This document shows positions 44,963-57,159 of a stretch of 64,000 nt of DNA, in pieces (position 1 is the stretch's first letter; the number at the start of each line of letters is the position of its first letter). Source of the stretch: Gnetum montanum (taxonomy: Eukaryota; Streptophyta; Gnetopsida; Gnetales; Gnetaceae); assembly GCA_015680685.1 (NCBI GenBank), contig MNCI01029393.1, positions 153,385 through 217,384 of the forward strand, written 5' to 3'. A program made the position numbers and the translations under genes. Under the pieces are notes generated by a model. The model did not search any database, was not told the DNA's origin, and worked only from the letters and a program-made list of their open reading frames with translations.

Positions 44963-47144
44963 TCAAAAAATGGACCACACATTCCCTTGATTATACACCA
45001 TAAGTTTTCCATTTATCATCTTTAGTGATTTCAGTTTTTTCCTATTAGCACACTTAACATTGATGATAATCAAGTTTCCATCATTTGGAGACATATATTC
45101 AACTAGACTAGAAGGTGTTTTGTCTTTAAAGAGTATAGATATATTTCCTTTTTGATTTTCTATTTTAGTTCTTGGGTCTTCTTGTTTAACATCTTATGTT
45201 CGTATATAGTCAAAGTGTAAGATGTCCTTTTCAAAGTTCTTTGTTTGGTTCATTTTCTTAGGACTAGAACTAATACGTGGATTGGATGTTTTCATGCATG
45301 TTTTAAATAGTTTACTATTCTCATTTTCTAGCCACTAGGTATCTTTTGGTTTAGTGGCTATTTTGTAGACATGGTTTTGCACACACACTTGTTTGTCAAG
45401 TTTGTTGTGGGTTGGTATAGGGATCGTGTTATCATTTTGAAGTTTTAGCCTACGATTGTATCCTTTATTATTATTAGTAATGCATGGAATTTTCCATCTC
45501 TCCACAGTGATAGGTTCATCTTTAATATTTTGTATTAGAGTGATAATGGTGGTTGTCTTTTGCATAGGATTAGGAGACATTGTTTTTGTGAGGAAGGATG
45601 TTGCACCACATTAGCCTTGCACTAGTCTTGATGAGGTAGTAGGTCTACTAGTTTTATTCACCTATGTTGGAACTATCCTAAATAAAGGACATTTTCGAGA
45701 CTTATGCTTAGATCTACTAACATTATCATTCATTTGTATATTCATAGCAAAAGTGACCTTCTTCTATTGAGGCTATGATACTAATCCTTCCTGCATTGTT
45801 AATGGTGATATATATTGGAGCAGAGTATGAGAGTATGGAGGATGTGAAAAATGAGATGTATGAGATGGTTATCGCTTAGGAGATGTTACATGTTGATGGT
45901 ATTCAAGAGAGTAGTAGTAGTATGTAACGTCCCCATTCCCAAATGGTGTTGCTACATAACAAAGATGATGCCTCTTCATAATTAGTGTTATCGTTATTAT
46001 AACAAGACCTAAAAGTGTAGTTGTAATTAAGACTTGAAAGGATGCATTATAATTATGGACATGTCTCTTGAGGTAACCTTTGGAGGTTTGACCTAAGGCA
46101 TTTATATCCAAGCTTAGAGGTCATGCCAGCATGGAGTGGCAAAGTTGATACAAGCAAGTCACAAGAGCTAGATGAAGTGGGATAAGAAGTGGATTGGCCA
46201 TTTCTTTTGGTAGAGTAATAGGCCTAACTATGGTGGTAGTGTTGGATTGCCTCTAAAGGATAGATGTTGAAGGAAGAAAACCCCAAGGAACACTCTTAGA
46301 GTGTGATCTGGATGCACTATTCCATATCAATAAAGAATTATTTTCTTTCTCTTTTATGCACTTTCTCTATTATATCCTTTACGCATAATGTCAAATGTTA
46401 CATATATTTGGCATTTGGTATATTGTCTTCTTACACATAATGTCTAATATAATGTATATTTAATGTTTTCCGTGACATCTGGGAATGGGATGTCACATAG
46501 TAAGTTGAGGTATGATAAGTAGAACCATTAGGAGAAATAGGTTGTTGAACAAAGTATCCATAAAGGTTCAAGTGGTGATAGGGTATTGTTGGGTTGTTGA
46601 TGGCATCCCCCATGACTGTGAGTTTGGCCATTATTGTTGATAGTAATCTTGAGATTGATAAGAAGTTCCATTGGGATAGTATCATTAATTGTAGGATTGT
46701 CTATAATTGCCTTGTTGGTAAGGCAATCTTCTTGGCATTTGCTTTTCTATGAACTTGGGATTCAAAGTAAAAGCCTTAGACTCTTGTAGATGTAACATGA
46801 TTGGGTAATAGTTCCTTGGATGTTCATGTTGATAGATGCTACATCCATCCACCTCCTTTATATCTAAGTCTGTAACCTCTTCTACTATAACTATTTTTCC
46901 TTTTTGTTGATAAGTGTCCTTACCTATTTTCTTAATCTTTTTTCTCTTCTTATTTTAACCACTTGATCCTATTTGCTTTACCTTCTTCTTTGTGATTTTC
47001 AAACTGGTTGTAAATTTTTTAGTCATCAACTCCCATATCTTATCTACCCTTGCTTCAAGATTAGCAATAGACTTTTGTATTGGTAAGGTTTTGAGTGATA
47101 TCAACTCATTGAGAGCTACCTCTTTTTTCTAATCATAAATATAC
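44963..47144 (-). pseudogene. gag-derived polyprotein of element E with a non-pol C-terminus
   Basis: Minus strand. From 47144 the gag helical region (LISLKTLPIQKSIANLEARV) and a knuckle-region relic are recognisable, then, beyond the inserted solo LTR (45923-46497), a frame at 45335-45580. It ends in YMSPNDGNLIIINVK and LKSLKMINGKLMVYN, stopping TGA at 44965-44963. The terminal block also occurs in element F after its protease, so it is a shared feature and not random read-through. RT is absent. Confidence 0.6.
45918..46502 (+). mobile_element. 575-bp solo LTR with perfect TSD TAGTA, inside element E gag
   Basis: 45923-46497 starts TGTAACGTCCCCATTCCCAA and ends GGGAATGGGATGTCACA, an imperfect terminal inverted repeat with TG...CA ends. 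TAGTA flanks it on both sides (45918-45922, 46498-46502). AATAAA near 46329 on the plus strand suggests plus orientation. Its ends differ from the TGATGA family, so it comes from another Ty3/gypsy-type family. No coding sequence inside. Confidence 0.85.
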
Positions 47145-47426
47145 AAAGCAATTGCAATCTCTATTGTCGTTCATGAATTATGCCTAAGAAAAATCCACTT
47201 GAATAAAGATTCTATACAATTTTAATTTACCACACTATGAGAATTCACTCTAACTTTAACTCATGGAAACAAATTGCAAAATTTTTGCTAAGGATTGGTA
47301 AAAAGTTATTTTTTCAACATGATGATGGATTGGTATTTATAGGCATGACCATGAACCACTACATTACATCTATGATTACGTATGTAGAGCTACGATATTG
47401 TATGCTCATATAGAAAGGTTTTATCA
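47145..47426 (-). mobile_element. 3' LTR fragment of element F
   Basis: U3 to R part only. Minus strand starts TGATAAAACC at 47426; CATCTATGATTACG-type U3 repeats; TATAAATA at 47341-47334. It breaks into element E gag near 47145. The PPT (GTGGGGGTA) adjoins at 47427-47435. Confidence 0.7.
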
Positions 47427-47664
47427 TACCCCCACGACTAACTAAAAACTCATCCTCGAGTTAAAACAAAAGGAGGATAGAGTTCTCTTACAAATTTGCA
47501 AAGTCATATATAGACTTTAACATTATAACTTATATACATAACTAACTCTACTATGAATGTTGCATTGTAGTTCAAGTTATGTTTACAAAATTATCATGCA
47601 ACACATGATTGACACATATGATAAAAGTAAGTCAAAATAAAATAAAAAAAGCTCAATGTAGTCT

Positions 47665-50442
47665 TCATGTCCTAGGTAGTCATGGCTCCTCCATCGACAT
47701 CTTTCCCTTATCATTAGGCTTTTGAAATTGATATATGTTTAGTAGTGCCCAAAGCTTTTCTTCTTTGAATCTTGAATAGTTATAGTTTAGGCAAATTCAA
47801 AAATGTTTGCTGAAGTCGGTACTTTCCAAGGACACAGTAACTGGGGAAACATCTTGTTGGCTTTTACATACCATGCCACAAACTACCTCCTTTCTTTTTC
47901 AAAATCCTTGACTATTTTCCTCAGTTCTTGGTAATTAGTCATTCTTCTAGCTAGATTTGTTGCTACATCCTTCTAATTTTGGTATCTAGCTTTGATTACT
48001 TGTAGTTTAGAATTTGCTATGTGGAGCTTCTATTGTGCATCTTTTCTATCTACAAACTTCTTCTCATACATTGCACAACTTGTGGCCACTTGTTTCTCCA
48101 ACACTATTATGGGCCTATTTGCTATTAACATGGCTAAGTTAGTGTATCAGAGATTCTGTAACCTCATGTACTATGTTAGATCTTCAATCTAAAAGTCTTT
48201 ATTCTTAATGTTAGCTTAGTTTATGTGGGTAAGATTGTTCAATATGGGCTACCAAATAGGTGTTTATGTTGTAATGGAATTAATTTTGGCTTTGGTCATC
48301 TAGATTTCTTTTTTGTTGATTTGCTTATACATTCCCAATTAACTTGTAAAGTGTTCCTTTAATTGCTCATGCCTTTTGGCATTATTTTACCATGTGCTAA
48401 TTTTAATGGTTAATTTCTAACATACAACATGGTCTTATTCTATGAATAGGGTTTTATTTTCTTTGGCTAGTTCTTTGATGTCAAGGTTGACCTGAGAAAA
48501 TTACTCTTTTAGCTTATAGATGCTCTCTTCTAGCATATTCTTTTTTTTTTCTATGTCTATTAAGCTTACATTTTTTTGCATTAATAAATTTTTTTTCTTC
48601 AAGTGTAGTTAGGGTCTTGATATGGACATATGTTTGGGCATCTACCACTAAATCATTCCATACCACCTTGTCTTTCTCCATCTCCATTTGGGCATACTTG
48701 GGCATCAATTAGCTAATCTATTCATTCCTAAATTGATCTAGTTGTTCAAGTGTGATGTATTGTGTAGAGTCTTTTCTTTCTGCTCTTAGTGTGTCCAATT
48801 CCTCCTATAACCTCTACACTTCATTATCAACATGTTGCATCCTAGTTTCAACCATGACTAGCTTTCCCTTGGTTGAAATTAGTTTTGACTGTACTGCAAT
48901 GATATTACTAGGGTTATCAAAAAGAGATTTTGCATAACTTATCATGTTTGCAACAGTCTATTTGATATATCCTCATTCTTTGTTGGGACCATTGAGGTTT
49001 TGGCTATAGTTTCTACATCAATTACTCTAGTGACTTTAGTTGGCGGTATAATGGGAACATTAAAGGGTTCTTTTCTATGATTAGTGATGACTTCAACTAC
49101 TCCTTCTGCATCTTGATGTTGCATTACCACTACTATGTCTCCTTTTCCTATTTCTAATAGTACTTGAAAAGATGCAATGTTCCCAAATATTTTTTATGTT
49201 CAATTCTCATCTTCTCCTACCTACAATGAGACTTGACCACTTGTAGGTACTATTGATACCATAGGCTTATTGGGATTGTCCTACATTCTATACATACTTG
49301 AAACCTCATGGCTTCCTAACTTATTATGTCAAAAATCTACTGCAAATGGCTACTGCAAATGGCTCATTAAAGATCTGTAATCTTATAATATTGGAGGATC
49401 ACTTTGCCATGGTCTATCAGCTACTGGTGTGAACTCATTAGGCCCTGCTTGATACATTTTCATGGATGGGATGTTTGATGTAGACCATGTTGCTCCCTTA
49501 GTGCTTGATGGCTTCTTCACTTGATCTTTCTTTGGTGGCATTGGTTAAAGATTTCAACATAAGAGGCATTTTGGGCTTTGCGAAGTACATCATTGGTGTA
49601 GCCTATTATTCCTACTTGTTGGTACAATCTTATAAAGAGACAAGGGAATGGTAGAGTAAGTTTCCCTATCTTCTTTTTCCTTGAATCTTCTTTGGATTTC
49701 CAAAAATAGCACTTGAGCTATGTTGGCCTTGAATTTCCCCATTAAGATGGTGCTTCTTCTAGCGAGATAAGTTGAAATTCTATTTAATCTTTTTGTTGGA
49801 AATAGGTGATATGTCCCAATTTTGAAGTAAATTTTTTTGGCTATGGACAATTTGCTACACTCTTTTTTACTTGTCTCATAGGCCATATGTAGCCATAGTT
49901 TTCCTACCTCTGTGTCAGACCTAGTAGATATTTATGTAATGTTGGCGCTAATGTTTGGAATATTCAGTGCCTTGGCTATTTCTTCAACTCAATATGGCAT
50001 TGTGGTCCCTTTAATTTTATTGTAGCATCATCTTGTTTGTTCTTCCAGAATTGATAATTCCAAATTATCATTCACCATTACTTAAGATGATGGGTCATAG
50101 AGGAGAGGCTTTTAGTTGTTCATGAACTTTAGTAGGATCAAACTTCATAAATGGTTGAAAATTCAATTCCACTATGATAGTGGATATAATGGACTTTCTT
50201 TAGATGGCTTGAAGACACTAATTTGAGAGTGTAAGATGTTATACTTGCTCAAGAGTAGGTAATGCATTAGCTTCTTCCTACACAAATCATCCTGTCACAT
50301 GTGTGGGTTAATGAGTAATATAAGATTGAGCCTCTTGCTCTGTAGTTGGAGTCTATTCTCCACTTCTTCCTCTACCTCTTCCCCTAGGTCTTTTCTCTCT
50401 TGGTTGTAAAGGTCCTTCCACTTTAGGTCTTTTGGGAGGCAT
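47665..50442 (-). pseudogene. 3' ORF ('ORFX') of element F
   Basis: ATG at 50442 opens MPPKRPKVEGPLQPREKRPR, a basic Lys/Arg-Gly N-terminus like that of B. The frame ends LPRT-TGA at 47667-47665 (about 925 codons ignoring breaks). A clean piece at 49886-49590 has KKIYFKIGTYHLFPTKRLNR and YLARRSTILMGKFKANIAQV, clearly homologous to B. 48514-48708 and neighbours are Lys/Glu-rich coiled-coil type. Start, middle blocks and C-terminus all align with the B, G and H copies, so selection once maintained the whole ORF. Confidence 0.7.
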
Positions 50443-50989
50443 CTACAATCATGAATAGTTCTATGATTACCCAGTTAACTCAGAACAAATCTCTACAATT
50501 CATAACCCTTCCTTGAATTCTTGGGTTTGATCAAAATCATTCCTCTAATTGGGATTGTAGAGTTATAAAAATTGGTAACTTGGATAGAAAAAGCATTAAT
50601 TGAAGAATTTTCTAATATTTACAAACAAATTTATCCTTTATGACCTATCACAATCATTAATTTCTTGTTAAAGTGTGCTTGAATGATTATTTAGAAAGAA
50701 TTGGTAAGTTTATTAGCCTTTGTTAGGTTAAAATATAATCATTTCTTATTATTGTTATTCTTACTTTGTTCTTCTAGGTGTTACAAAAATTTAATGTAAT
50801 TTCACCTACGCTACATGTAGTACTCTCCCCCATGAGTAAGTTGGTCACTTCATGAGCAAAAGAAAATAAGAATGACTCAAATCAGAGTTACAGTGAGGAA
50901 GATATGGTTCTTTGAAGCTTGGATGTTAGATAAACAACATAAAATCCCTACATGTGAAATGAGATATTAAAAAAATTGTGTAACACCTT

Positions 50990-51095
50990 GTGTATATATA
51001 TAGATTTTTTTTGGAGGATACATCATAGATACAACATTGTGGACACAATATCGCATGGGCCAATACATTGTATATATGATATCACTGTGCAGATT
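50990..51095 (-). promoter_or_regulatory. Internal U3-like promoter upstream of the 3' ORF in element F
   Basis: On the minus strand a cluster of GATATC, CAATGTAT and ATCTATGATG-like words (51085-51022) precedes CTATATATATACAC (51003-50990), about 550 bp before the ORF ATG. The words resemble the U3 of this element's LTR fragment (47360-47420). Confidence 0.5.
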
Positions 51096-52125
51096 GTCAA
51101 GATTTTGTCTAATTTCTAATTGAAAAATTGGAGAAATTGGGTAGTGTCAAAGGTATTGATATGACCCAAAGGATTCTTAATCATAGGTGATGCTTAGAAT
51201 ATAAGAATTTATCATCGAAAGTGTGTGAAAGAAGGAGTTTGGTAAAGGTAAGTTAATTAAGCTTTGTAGGAGGTGGTTTGTAAAAATTGCCAAGTAAATG
51301 AATGAATATGAGTGTTGTAGGGAAATAAAAATAATTGCATAATTATTCTAGAGGCACAAAATGATGTGGAATTGATCATTAGGTATGAAGCACAATAGTT
51401 ATACAAGTGTATCCTCCCCAAAGCAAGCTCCAACCCTTAGTGCCCTTGTGGAATCACACCTACAAGTGTCCATAGAAACTTAAGGATATGAATATAAAAC
51501 ATAGCTATATTCCAAAACACACATGTTAGTATTTCCTCAATAAGAAAAAAACACTATATTATACCAAAATCATCAAATTATGATGATATATAATAGTGAG
51601 GTGGAATGGTAGTAGCAAGGATTGCAAAAAATGGAACATGAGGTGTCTTAGCATAGGCATAATGAATTCTATATCTGATACATGGTTAAAATGATCATTA
51701 GCCCTTCCATCAAAGATCCAAACCAAGTTCATACCACTTACCAGTGACATCACATTGTATCATCTCAAAACTAACAACCATAAGACTACCACAATTGCAA
51801 AAAGTATTAACACTTGGTAATGAGGTACAAGAAGCAATTTATTAATAACATAGTGTATTTTTAAAGGAGACTTAGCCATTGGACAGAGGAGTGCCTTTAG
51901 GCATGGGTAACATATCTTTCTAGTCCTATAACCAATGTGAGTCTAAGAAACCATGAAATTTCTGAGAAGTTACCTACCTTTAGGTATGGGTAACATGTCT
52001 TTCTAGTAGAACCCCTAGAAATTTTTATTATGTGTATTTATTAGGTTATTATTGTATTAACCTTACCAAAGAACTACCTTCATGCATGAGTAACGTATCT
52101 TTCTAGTGACATCCCTAGGATCATA
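51096..52125 (-). other. Spacer of element F with a triplicated motif
   Basis: Non-coding. The motif GCATGGGTAACATATC occurs at 51901, with variants at 51984 (GTATGGGTAACATGTC) and 52084 (GCATGAGTAACGTATC), each followed by TTTCTAGT. Confidence 0.6.
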
Positions 52126-52739
52126 CACTCTAGGTTTCTTATTTATCATCTTTAATGATTTATGTTTTCATTTAGTATCCCATGTGACATTGATGATAAT
52201 ATAATTTAGATCATTAGGAGACACATATCTTGTTGAACTATATGATATTCTTATCTTAGATGGTCTAGATATGTTTTTTTATTCATTCTTAATTTTAGGT
52301 TTTGAGTCTCCATGTTCACTATTTGTTGTTGGTGTATGATCATTGTTTGGGTTATCCTTCTGTAAGTTCTTTATTTTGGTCATTTTCTTGGGGTAGAAGT
52401 TGATAAGTGTGTTTGATGTTTTTATGCATATTTTGGACAATTTCATGTTCTCATTTCTTAACCATAGTGTGTCTTTGGGTTATTCTAGACTTTTGGCCAC
52501 AACTACATGAAATTATTTACATCTGTATGGCTCCATGTTCATCTTCCTTGAAAATTTTCAAGGACAAGTCTCTCATTCCTAACTTAGCATTAATTGTGCT
52601 AAGCCATGTTCTCCACATAATGATTGGAAAGTCCATGTTATCATTCTTCACATTGGTCACCAAAAAATTTGCTAGATAAGACCACCCATTAATAGTAATC
52701 ACCACATATTATATTCATCTCAAGGGAATGGTTACTAAT
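52126..52739 (-). pseudogene. Protease C-terminus plus terminal block of element F
   Basis: Frame 52705-52517 contains GWSYLANFLVTNVKNDNMDF and PIIMWRTWLSTINAKLGMRD, matching the protease end of element A (GWSYHINFLV, NFPIIIGKAWL). After a linker with stops comes YVSPNDLNYIIINV and KSLKMINKKPRVYDP, homologous to the end of the element E ORF. No RT block follows. Confidence 0.6.
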
Positions 52740-53605
52740 TGATGAGCGGCGAAGCTCCCCCTACACCCAACCATACGAATCACAAGGGTTCATGTAGGAT
52801 TTGGTTGAATTTCTGGACTCTATAGTTTCTAATGCACTAGTTTCCTAGGAAGTAAACTTTATGTTGAGGATGTTCGTTGTCTTTCCAACTACACTTGTGA
52901 TGCTCAAGGGTATGGTTTAAGTGTAACTAAGGCACACGATTTTTGTCATTTATATTTTATGGTTTTGGTGCTTGAAATAAATAAGATGGAGAATAAAGTA
53001 ATTTAATACCTATCTTTTAATGAGCTAACTACTATTTAACTAGTCCTAACATAAGTATTCGGTCCCACTTTTTGTACACATCCTGAACACGTATAACATT
53101 GTTGGGTTACCAAGCATTAAGTATTGCTAGGATTACCAAACGTCATACACATGCTCAAAGTGATTGTACTTATGTGTTCACTTGCTATTTATCTTATCTC
53201 ACTTAATTACTAAAAAAATATTAAATAAATATCTGAAAATATTAAATGCATGAATGAAACATTTAAACTATCTAAAATGCTACAAGGTTTATCAAGAAGT
53301 TCATCTTTATTTCCACACACTTGTGCTCAGGTACAATAGTGCTCGAATAAAGATCCATACACTCAATAACTCTTGCTATGGGCACTTGGGAAATATTTTA
53401 ACTCTTGAATGAAAAAACAATAAGAGCTTTGCTACACTATGACTGAATGATGCCATAAATGAGGCTAGTGAGCATGTATTTATAAGCAAGAATAGACACT
53501 GCGTTGATGGGGCCACATCGACACATGAAACTATGCATCAACCAGGCCATATTGATGGGGCCCAGTTGATAAGGCCTCATCAATGTATCCAACTGTGACT
53601 CATCA
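52740..53605 (-). mobile_element. 3' LTR of element G
   Basis: 866 bp, minus strand TGATGAGTCACAG (53605) to CCGCTCATCA (52740). U3 has GGCC/ATCGATG-type repeats (53501-53590: GATGGGGCCACATCGAC, CATATTGATGGGGCCC). TATAAATA at 53484-53477. Confidence 0.88.
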
Positions 53606-53840
53606 TACACCCATGACTAAATGAAAAATCTTCCTTGAGTTTCTTTACAAAATTGAAAAGGTATGGAATTATTGATTGACTCTAGACTTAACAAGTTGAC
53701 TTTCCAAAACTGAGTATCTAAGTGTAAAAATAAATACATTACAAAAATTGCAATGTTCATGACGTAAAATATAACACCTTGACATGACTCTCAAAAATTA
53801 GATATCACATCCTCTAATGGTGTGAAGTCATTTGGAAAGA

Positions 53841-56714
53841 TCAAACCGTTCCAAGTGGTGGAGGTTCCTAAGGCTTTGAAGAACCTTCGCCATCTTTAGA
53901 CACATGCGATGGCTGAGGTGACTGTGACTGTCTTGCTATTGCTGCAACTTCTTGTAGGAGGAAAAAAGCATCCAATAATGCTTTCATTTTCTCCTCCTTA
54001 CTCTTGGGATCGTGCACAGTTCATGCAGCTTCACCAATGTGGGCTAAAATGGGCACATCCCAAGGATAGGAAATTGTTGGAAATAGCTCTTTGACATTGA
54101 TGAACCAAGCAACAAATTGTTTGCACTCGATGTCAAACACTTTGACTACATCTTTTAGCTCCTAGCAATCATTCATTTTCTCAGCCAAGTTCTTAGTAGT
54201 TGATTGTTGATTAGTGAATCATGCCTTGAGAACTTCAAGTTCAATGTTTTCCATCTCAAGCTTTTGCTTGATGTCCTTATTATGCTTGAACTTGACCTCG
54301 TATAGTAAGTACAAGCTGGCCACTTGCTTTTTGAGTTCTAACCATAGTCATTTAGCAATCAACATCACTAGTTTTGCATAGTAGATATTGGCTAGTTCCA
54401 TATACTCTATCATTTCTTTAATTTGCAACTCCTTCAAGTAGATCTTTTCTCTATTATAGCCATCTATTCTATCAATGATGGGTTGTCATACCTCTCTTCC
54501 TTGCTGGAGTTGCTAGAGGGCCTCGTTTACTTTTTCCTTAGCCATTTGAATATGCTTCTCATTTACTTTCTTTTGTAGTCCAACTTGGTCTATATAGTGA
54601 TTCTTGACTCTTTTAAATTTAATAGCCTCATTTTTCTAAGCAATAATCTCAATGGCAGATTTCTGGCATAAGGCTCAAACTTCCTTCATAGATAGATTAT
54701 GATTCTCCATGGCCAATTTCCTCAATTTCATGTTTACCTTAGTGAGCTACTCCTACTATTGATGAATAAATTTTTGCATCTATTGTTTCTGTGCATCAAC
54801 ATTACATAGGCGATGATTTTCTGTGGTTAGTGATTCATTTTCTTGGTGCATCTAAACCAAGTCTTTCTGAACCAAGTAGGTTTTTGCTTCTACTATGCAC
54901 TAGTTGAAGATGGTCATCACCATTTCCTTAGCTTATTTTAATTGTTCTTAAAGCTTCTAAAAAGCTACATCTCTCATTATTGCTAGGCTAAGGAGTGCAA
55001 GCTTAGCAAACAAGAATGTAGTTCAACAACTTCTGCAGCTAAGTGTTGGTTTTATACTTGAGCCATTTCAAGTTTTCCTTACAAGATTATGCATTTTTGC
55101 TTTACTTCTAGCAACTCCAACTAGGTTTTAGTAATGTTATTTAAAAAATTGAAGATATTTGGAATTGGTTTCCTAGTCCCCATGAGTCGGCCAGTAACTC
55201 TTCATGCTAGGCTACACTCAATCTTCTACTAACTATGCCTACAGATGTCTATAGATCTTGAAGTAAAAATACATGTGGTATAGACATCATAGGTGCATTA
55301 AGTGCTTCTTTGATTAGGTTAGCAACTACTTTAGCAGCAATCTCCTATCCTTGGTGCTGCATCATCAATATAGTTTACCACTCACTCTACTCTAACTGCA
55401 CCAAATAGGATGCAACATTCCTAGATATTTCTAGAAATAAATGGTGTTGTGATAGATACACCATCACCTCTCAAGCACTAGGATTTGATCTCATGAGTAA
55501 CTACTTTCATTGGGTAGAGAATATTGATCCACCTCTTTCCATTTGGCTAATTGTCCAAGTCACCTCATTAAGGTGACTCATCTTAGTTTGATATATAGAT
55601 GGGTCTCCACCACTTATTTCTACATGTTGCTCCTACTCATGCAAGAGCTATTCTTGGATTTCGCATACATGCTCAATGGCTATATAGGCCTTCAACGTCG
55701 TTTCTTGAGTAGGTAGTGGAGGTGGTAGTTGCTACTTCCCTTCTTTAGACACAACAGGTGTCTTATCATTTTAGATCACAAGGCTATAGGCGAATGCCTA
55801 ATCATGTCATTTGCATAGTGGATGATCCCTACCCTTTTGCAAAGTTTCCTGATGAGGCATGGAAAAGGTAGAATTTTCCTTCCATATTCATTTTCTTTGA
55901 AATGTTTCTTGATCTCTAAATAAATCAATTGTGGAAGGTTCACTAGAAATCTCCTACTTAGAGTGACGCATGCTCAGGTGGAAAAAGTAATTACCTTGTT
56001 GGGCCTCACTATCGGATTGAGGTGATAGGTTACAATCTTGAAGTATACACATTTGGTTGATGTGAGAGTGTCGAACTTCTTATGGTCAACCTCATAACAC
56101 CATTAGGTTCACTCCTATTTGGCCTCAGGGTTAGCTTGTGTAGATAGCTCTGCCAATTTTGTCCCATAATGAGGCTACCCAAGAACTTGTGCGATAGATT
56201 TAGCTAAGTAGGACATCTGAATGTCCTTGATCTTCATTGTGGAGCCTGCCTTTCTATTGTTCTAGAAGAGATACGTCTCTCCCATGTACCATGTCCCACT
56301 AGAAGTGATGACTGGTCACATGGGAGAGATTTGCAATTAAGTTTTCACCTTTGCTGGAGCATGCTCTAAAAATTTCCTAAAGTACAGTTCTTAGAGAATT
56401 GAGTGTTGGATATCATGGGGCTTGATGGTGTCAAGTTAGGCTTGTGTTAGTGTGACTTCAAGCCTCAATATGGGTCTTGGTACCTCCCCATGCTACGATT
56501 GTTCTATTGCAACTTCTTTGAGAATCTGTCAAACAGATTCCACTTTAGGCTCCTCTCAAAGAGGTCCTATTTCATGGGTTTCCTCTACTAGGGCTTGGGC
56601 ATGTTCTTGTTGGTTCCTTCCAGCTTTGGGTCATTTCTCCCTTGGTTGAGAGGGTCCTTCCTCCCTTGGTTGAGAGGGTCCTTCCTCCTACGATCATTTT
56701 GGTCTTAGCGCCAT
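53841..56714 (-). pseudogene. 3' ORF ('ORFX') of element G
   Basis: ATG at 56714 opens MALRPK-stop, then an in-frame 24-bp tandem duplication encodes EEGPSQPR twice (56641-56688). The frame ends EPPPLGTV-TGA at 53843-53841 (about 957 codons ignoring breaks). The C-terminal half is heptad-like with many Lys/Glu/Gln, as in B and H. Many stops are TAG/TAA. It lies between the integrase spacer and the PPT. Confidence 0.68.
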
Positions 56715-57159
56715 CTGTGATCACAACATGACCACAGGTTAGCAACTACTGTGTAACATGAAACAATTGCAATACCTTATCCCCATGGGATAGTTACACT
56801 TAACAAGTTGCGATTATGGCTGATTTAATCAATTTAATAATTATTTTATATGTGTTATAATGTTAATAAGTCATTCCAAAGGGCATTGGAAGGGTTAACT
56901 CTCAAAATTTGATGGTTTTATATCATTGTATTCATTAACCCTTTAGGGAAGTTAGAAAAATGTTCAAAAATTTTCATCATAAACTTTAAGGTTTGCAGCC
57001 CCCATGATTAAGAGTTTACCTTTAGTAGCTGTAGGATCAAGGAACAGAGTGATTTGGACAAACAGTTGGAAAGTTATGGGCTCTGGAAGGTTTTGGGCTC
57101 TAGAAAAAGGCAAAAACTCCCCTCTTGTTATGAAGAAAATGACAAAAAATTACAAAGTA

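Larger units (their letters stand above)
35527..47144 (-). mobile_element. Element E: Athila-like, interrupted by element C and a solo LTR
   Basis: Minus strand. 3' LTR 36574-35527, PPT, decayed 3' region and spacer (36583-38730), then, across complete element C, its gag/protease-derived ORF (47144-44963) with a further 575-bp solo LTR inside. The 5' LTR and gag N-terminus are missing: sequence breaks into the LTR fragment of element F near 47144. No RT or integrase found. Confidence 0.7.
47145..52739 (-). mobile_element. Element F: Athila-like, pol-less, truncated at both ends
   Basis: Minus strand: protease C-terminus and terminal block (52739 to about 52126), spacer with three motif copies, internal promoter-like block, 3' ORF (50442-47665), PPT and a fragment of the 3' LTR (47426-47145). 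Element G's LTR cuts it at 52740. The protease runs directly into the spacer without RT. Confidence 0.72.
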
